16,191 nucleotides of DNA from JBKBKC01 sp046294265. Its GTDB lineage: Bacteria; Pseudomonadota; Alphaproteobacteria; Rhodobacterales; Rhodobacteraceae. How positions within the stretch are numbered: position 1 is the stretch's first letter; every line of letters starts with the position of its first letter. The translations under genes were made by a program, and so were the position numbers. Below the pieces are notes generated by a model that saw only the letters and a list, made by a program, of their open reading frames with translations, searched no databases and was not told the origin of the DNA. The stretch spans positions 1-16,191 of the forward strand of contig JBKBKC010000025.1 of assembly GCA_046294265.1 (NCBI GenBank), given 5' to 3'. Shown one piece after another: positions 13,362-16,191 of this stretch.

Positions 13362-14987
13362 CTACTCCGCTGCTTGGGGGGCAAGGGGGCGGTCGGGGGC
13401 CGCGTCAGGCGCGCCCCGCACCGTCAGCCAGATGTTCACCGCACCCACGCAGATGCCCGCAAGGAACAGTGACCCGCCCAGGACGCGGGCGATGTAGTAG
13501 GGGCGCATCGCCTCCATGCTTTCGATGAAGGAATAATTCAGCGTCCCTGCATCATTGTAGGTCCGCCACATCAGCCCCTGGGTGATGCCCGCGTTCCACA
13601 GCGCGAAAACGTAGGTCAGCAACCCTGCCAGCGCGAGCCAGAAGTGCCACTCCACGAGCTTGGGCGAATACATCGCAGGCCGCCCCCAGATTTGTGGGAC
13701 GACCGAATAGAACGCGCCGAAGGTGACCATCGCAAGCCACCCTAGGGCGCCGGAATGGACATGGCCAACTGTCCAGTCGGTGTAGTGGGACAGCGCGTTG
13801 ACCGGGCGGATCGCCAGGAACGACCCCTCGAACGTGGAAAGCCCGTAAAACACCGCCGCCACGAACATGAACCGCAGCGTCGCGTCGTCGCGCACCCGGT
13901 GCCACGCGCCGTTCAACGTCAGCAGCGCATTTCCCGCCGAGGCCCAGCTTGGCACCAGCAGCATCACCGAAAACGTCATGCCCAGCGTCTGCACCCAGTG
14001 CGGCAGCGCCGTGTAATGCAGGTGGTGCGACCCGACCCACAGGTAGAAGAACACGATCCCCCAGAACGACAGGATCGACAGCCGGTAGGAAAAGATCGGC
14101 CGCTGCGCCCGCACCGGCAGGTAGTAATACAGCATCCCCAGAAAGCCCGAGGTCATGAAGAACGCCACCGCATTGTGGCCGTACCACCATTGCACCATCG
14201 CATCCTGCACACCCGAAAACGCTGGATAGCTTTTCGCGCCGGTCCAACTGACCGGCAGCGCGGCCGCGTTCACGATATGCAGCATCGCCACCACGACGAT
14301 GAAGGCGAGGAAATACCAGTTGGCGACGTAGATATGCGGCTCGGCCCGCCGCTTCAGCGTGCGCAGATACAGCACAAGATAGGTGACCCAGACGATCACC
14401 AGCCAGATGTCTGCATACCATTCCGGTTCGGCGTATTCCTTGGATTGGGTGATCCCCAAGAAATAGCCGCTGACCGCCCAGAGGCAGAACAGGTTGTAGC
14501 CGATCAGCACGAACCATGGGCTCAGCTGATCCGCCAGCCGCGCGCGGCAGGTGCGCTGCATGACATGAAACGAGGTCGCGATCAGCGCATTGCCGCCAAA
14601 GGCAAAGATCACCCCCGTCGTATGCACCGGCCGCAGGCGGCCATAGCTCGACCACGCCTGCCCGAATGTCGCGTCCGGCCAGACCATCAGGGCGGCCACC
14701 CACAGACCGATGGCCATGGCGAACACGCCCCAGACCATCGCCAGGACGATGCCCACCTTGATAGGATCGTCATAGTATTGCAGGCGTCGCGCGGGGTTTG
14801 GCAGAGGCTCTTCCAGCACGCCGCCCACAGCGAACACCAGGACAATCCCCAACGCCATCGCCATGAACCCGTGGACGGCCATCGGGTCATGGTTGCCCAC
14901 AGCCGCCATCGTCAGGCCGAGTAGGGCAAGCAACGCGGCAAGCGTCATCGCCACCTGGCGTTCCCTGCGGGTCAGTTGGGCGATCAT
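13362..14987 (-). CDS. ccoN: cbb3 oxidase catalytic subunit I
   Basis: CcoN is the haem-copper catalytic subunit of the high-affinity oxidase, reducing oxygen to water under microaerobic conditions. The 541-residue product starts at the ATG at 14987 (AGGA 8 bases before); the open frame continues upstream but without a better site. Expected ligands are all present: low-spin haem H122 and H411, CuB H271, H321 and H322, the cross-linked tyrosine Y315 and haem b3 H409, with E387 in the position of the conserved glutamate. About 12-14 membrane helices are expected. It is the first gene of ccoNOQP. The leader has the palindrome at 15026-15043 and no canonical FNR box. Confidence 0.97.
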   Translation of the reverse strand: MIAQLTRRERQVAMTLAALLALLGLTMAAVGNHDPMAVHGFMAMALGIVLVFAVGGVLEEPLPNPARRLQYYDDPIKVGIVLAMVWGVFAMAIGLWVAALMVWPDATFGQAWSSYGRLRPVHTTGVIFAFGGNALIATSFHVMQRTCRARLADQLSPWFVLIGYNLFCLWAVSGYFLGITQSKEYAEPEWYADIWLVIVWVTYLVLYLRTLKRRAEPHIYVANWYFLAFIVVVAMLHIVNAAALPVSWTGAKSYPAFSGVQDAMVQWWYGHNAVAFFMTSGFLGMLYYYLPVRAQRPIFSYRLSILSFWGIVFFYLWVGSHHLHYTALPHWVQTLGMTFSVMLLVPSWASAGNALLTLNGAWHRVRDDATLRFMFVAAVFYGLSTFEGSFLAIRPVNALSHYTDWTVGHVHSGALGWLAMVTFGAFYSVVPQIWGRPAMYSPKLVEWHFWLALAGLLTYVFALWNAGITQGLMWRTYNDAGTLNYSFIESMEAMRPYYIARVLGGSLFLAGICVGAVNIWLTVRGAPDAAPDRPLAPQAAE

Positions 14988-15025
14988 TGTGCAATCCTGA
15001 ATTGGATCGGCGGGGTTGGTCTTAA

Positions 15026-15043
15026 CGCAACCTCCGGGTTGCG
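15026..15043. repeat. Perfect 7-4-7 palindrome in the nsrR-ccoN gap
   Basis: CGCAACC (15026-15032) and GGTTGCG (15037-15043) are exact reverse complements around TCCG. The site lies 39 bases upstream of the ccoN ATG. There is no T run after it in the minus direction, so it is a poor terminator. CGCAA and TTGCG are NnrR half sites in everted (outward) arrangement, which is not the normal operator layout. It is either an operator for an unknown factor or a leader hairpin. Confidence 0.5.
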
Positions 15044-15076
15044 GTTTTCGTTGCTGCAAATCAGGATGCGCCCGCG

Positions 15077-15517
15077 TCACAGGACGGCATCTGCAAATGC
15101 GAGGGGCGCGGACCCGACCGGAAGCGCGACATCTGCGAGCGTGGAGCGGTCGAGATCGGCCAGAAACACCGCCTCGGCGTTGCGAAGCCGCGCCTTGAGG
15201 CGACAGCAGCCGGCAATCGTGCAGTCACCTCCCCCTGTCGAAAAACATTCCACCAGCGCCTGTCCGTCCTCCAGGAGGCGCACCACCGACCCCACAGTCA
15301 CCTCCTGCGGCGGACAGGCGAGCACAGCCCCTCCCCCGCCGCCCCGACGGGTGGCGACGATCCCGCCCTGCGCCAGCCGCTGCATGATCTTGGTCAGATG
15401 ATGCCGTGACAGGCCAAATTCACCTGCCAGTTCGGCCGTGGAAAACGCACGGCCCGGCGCGCTGGCCATCCGCATCAGCATTCGCAAGCCGTAGTCGGTG
15501 AACGAGGTCAGGCGCAT
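15077..15517 (-). CDS. nsrR: NsrR, Rrf2-family NO-sensing repressor
   Basis: NsrR is an iron-sulfur repressor that releases DNA when NO attacks its cluster. The 146-residue product starts M-R-L-T-S-F-T-D-Y-G-L-R, the diagnostic NsrR N-terminus including D8. It has a winged helix (about 10-65; F-G-L-S-R-H-H-L-T-K-I) and a cysteine set C91, C99, C104/C105 in the cluster loop, with R-L-K-A-R-L following as in the family. C68 is additional. I chose the ATG at 15517 because homology begins there; the upstream open frame runs through the operator. A palindrome at 15534-15556 suggests autoregulation. It is upstream of, and in the same direction as, ccoN (89-base gap), so it may also influence the oxidase operon. 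IscR-like members lack this N-terminus, so NsrR is the better call. Confidence 0.87.
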   Translation of the reverse strand: MRLTSFTDYGLRMLMRMASAPGRAFSTAELAGEFGLSRHHLTKIMQRLAQGGIVATRRGGGGGAVLACPPQEVTVGSVVRLLEDGQALVECFSTGGGDCTIAGCCRLKARLRNAEAVFLADLDRSTLADVALPVGSAPLAFADAVL

Positions 15518-15533
15518 GGTCGCAGGTCTTTCC

Positions 15534-15556
15534 AATAGGTATTTTCGATACCTATT
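15534..15556. promoter_or_regulatory. Probable NsrR operator in the nsrR leader
   Basis: AATAGGTAT (15534-15542) and ATACCTATT (15548-15556) form a perfect 9-5-9 inverted repeat around TTTCG. Its inner edge is 17 bases upstream of the nsrR ATG (15517), and it is AT-rich in a GC-rich setting. Rrf2 regulators bind symmetric operators of about 23-25 bp, so NsrR autorepression is the simplest reading. I saw no second copy elsewhere in the window. Confidence 0.7.
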
Positions 15557-15774
15557 AGCAGAGCTAACCCTCGAAGCAACCCTGAACGACAGGATGTCCA
15601 TGGAAAACGTACCTACGATCGGTAATCCGCCCCAAAGTAAGGGGCTGCGTAAGCAGTTCGCCCTGGGCAACGCACAACGCGCTGATTTTATGTGGTAATT
15701 GGACGTTTTCTGTCGCCTTTGATTGCAGGGTTTTGTATGATACCAGCCGCAACCTTGCAGTTTCGGGGTGGACG
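15557..15774. other. Non-coding junction between nsrR promoter and IS debris
   Basis: No gene with support on either strand. The nsrR promoter should lie at the start of this stretch. GC content falls toward the IS fragments, and the part around 15700-15775 (TTGCAGGGTTTTG, then TTGCAGTTTCGGGG) probably belongs to the end of the truncated insertion sequence that follows. Confidence 0.4.
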
Positions 15775-15846
15775 ATGAAGGCGAAGCCGAAGGGGCCAGA
15801 GCAAGACGATCTGTTTCGCGCGCGCCTTGGGGTCAGGACCGATTGA
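15775..15846 (+). pseudogene. N-terminal stub of an IS5-like transposase
   Basis: An ATG at 15775 opens MKAKPKGPEQDDLFRARLG and then V-R-T-D with a TGA at 15844-15846. The Q-D-D-L-F-R-A-R-L segment is the usual start of a group of IS5-family transposases, which normally continue for more than 300 residues. Homology is lost after about residue 18, so the element is truncated, apparently where the next insertion sequence begins. Confidence 0.6.
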
Positions 15847-15903
15847 TCTGCTTGAGGTCGCGTCAGCTGCGTGGTTCAAGCTCCCGAACTGATGGGGGTG
15901 ACG

Positions 15904-16191
15904 ATGAGCAATCTCTTCTGGCTGACGGACGCACCGATAGCCGGGCTTCGGCCGTTCTTCCCGAAGAGCCACGGTATGCCGCGGGTCGATGACCGGCGTG
16001 TCCTGAGCGGTATTATCTTCTTCAATCGCAATGGCTTGCGGTGGTGCGATGCGCCCAAGGAGTATGGCTTGCCGAAGGCCCTTTACAATCGGTGGAAGCG
16101 TTGGAGCGACAGGGGCATCTTCTCTCGGGTGATGGAGGGGCTGGCCTCCGAAGCAACGGTTCCGAAGACAGTGATGATCGACGCGACCTAT
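15904..16191 (+). CDS. IS5-family (IS427-like) transposase OrfA, partial at window end
   Basis: The 96 residues in the window read MSNLFWLTDAPIAGLRPFFP, then KSHGMPRVDDRRVLSGIIFF and onward to V-M-I-D-A-T-Y. This is the OrfA-like first half of IS427/IS1031-type elements, which insert through a DDE transposase often made by frameshift between two frames. The D of M-I-D-A-T-Y is the first catalytic aspartate. The frame is still open at the window edge and shows no damage, so this copy could be intact; the remainder lies outside the window. Confidence 0.85.
   Translation, partial: MSNLFWLTDAPIAGLRPFFPKSHGMPRVDDRRVLSGIIFFNRNGLRWCDAPKEYGLPKALYNRWKRWSDRGIFSRVMEGLASEATVPKTVMIDATY

Noticed and set aside
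12350..14924. Two plus-strand open frames of about 390 codons each opposite ccoP, ccoO and ccoN
   Set aside because: They are antisense shadows of verified oxidase genes with complete haem and copper ligands.
15016..15030. TTGGT-CTTAA-CGCAA as an FNR/NnrR box for ccoN
   Set aside because: The spacer is 5 instead of 4 bases, and the site is too close to the ccoN ATG for an activator at -41.5.
1..16191. CRISPR array, tRNA or rRNA genes, riboswitches
   Set aside because: No regularly spaced repeats, no tRNA-like or rRNA-like stretch and no recognisable riboswitch were seen on either strand.

Overview
The window looks like a denitrification and low-oxygen respiration island from a high-GC alphaproteobacterium. 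The best guess is the Rhodobacterales (Rhodobacter/Paracoccus relatives). The grounds are protein style, the pairing of nirK with nirV, a pseudoazurin, an NnrR-type regulator beside norCBQD, and TTGNG-N4-CACAA boxes like those described for Rhodobacter sphaeroides NnrR. This assignment is by recognition only; no database was searched.

Layout. (1) 1-640: decayed insertion sequences, namely an IS3-family OrfA remnant (minus strand) and the C-terminal end of an IS5/IS1182-like transposase (plus strand). (2) 641-1003: non-coding leader with the nirK promoter. (3) 1004-3032: nirK (copper nitrite reductase) and nirV, closed by a perfect 16-bp hairpin at 3042-3077 that can serve both strands. (4) 3097-4325: a pseudoazurin gene (minus) divergent from the CRP/FNR-family regulator nnrR (plus). 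(5) 4306-5071: a frameshifted, N-terminally truncated nnrS and a small DUF1858-like CXXC protein (both minus). (6) 5208-10084: the nitric oxide reductase operon norC-norB-norQ-norD plus two tiny membrane-protein genes. (7) 10159-14987 (minus, convergent): a cbb3-type oxidase operon ccoN-ccoO-ccoQ-ccoP, then a 51-residue membrane peptide, a DUF2189 membrane protein, ccoS and a DUF6522-like protein. Several of these overlap by ATGA. (8) 15077-15517 (minus): nsrR, a [2Fe-2S]/[4Fe-4S]-type NO sensor of the Rrf2 family, with a 9-5-9 palindrome in its own leader. (9) 15775-16191: two more IS5-family transposase starts, one cut short and one running off the window.

How it works together. Nitrite is reduced to NO by NirK, with electrons probably delivered by pseudoazurin. 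NO is reduced to N2O by NorCB, which is matured by NorQ/NorD. NnrR (NO-responsive activator) probably switches on nirK, the pseudoazurin gene and norC through three closely matching boxes at 928, 3601 and 5133. Two of these sit at the right distance from a plausible -10 element, and the third points at the pseudoazurin gene while lying on top of the nnrR leader. NsrR gives a second NO input at the far end, next to the high-affinity cbb3 oxidase. No nitrate reductase, N2O reductase, norE/norF or ccoGHI is present in the window. Insertion-sequence debris on both sides suggests that the block moved, or was rearranged, as a unit.

Most of the content is well-known biology. The less described parts are the small proteins attached to the nor and cco operons, the dual NnrR/NsrR wiring, the decay of nnrS, and several unexplained palindromes.
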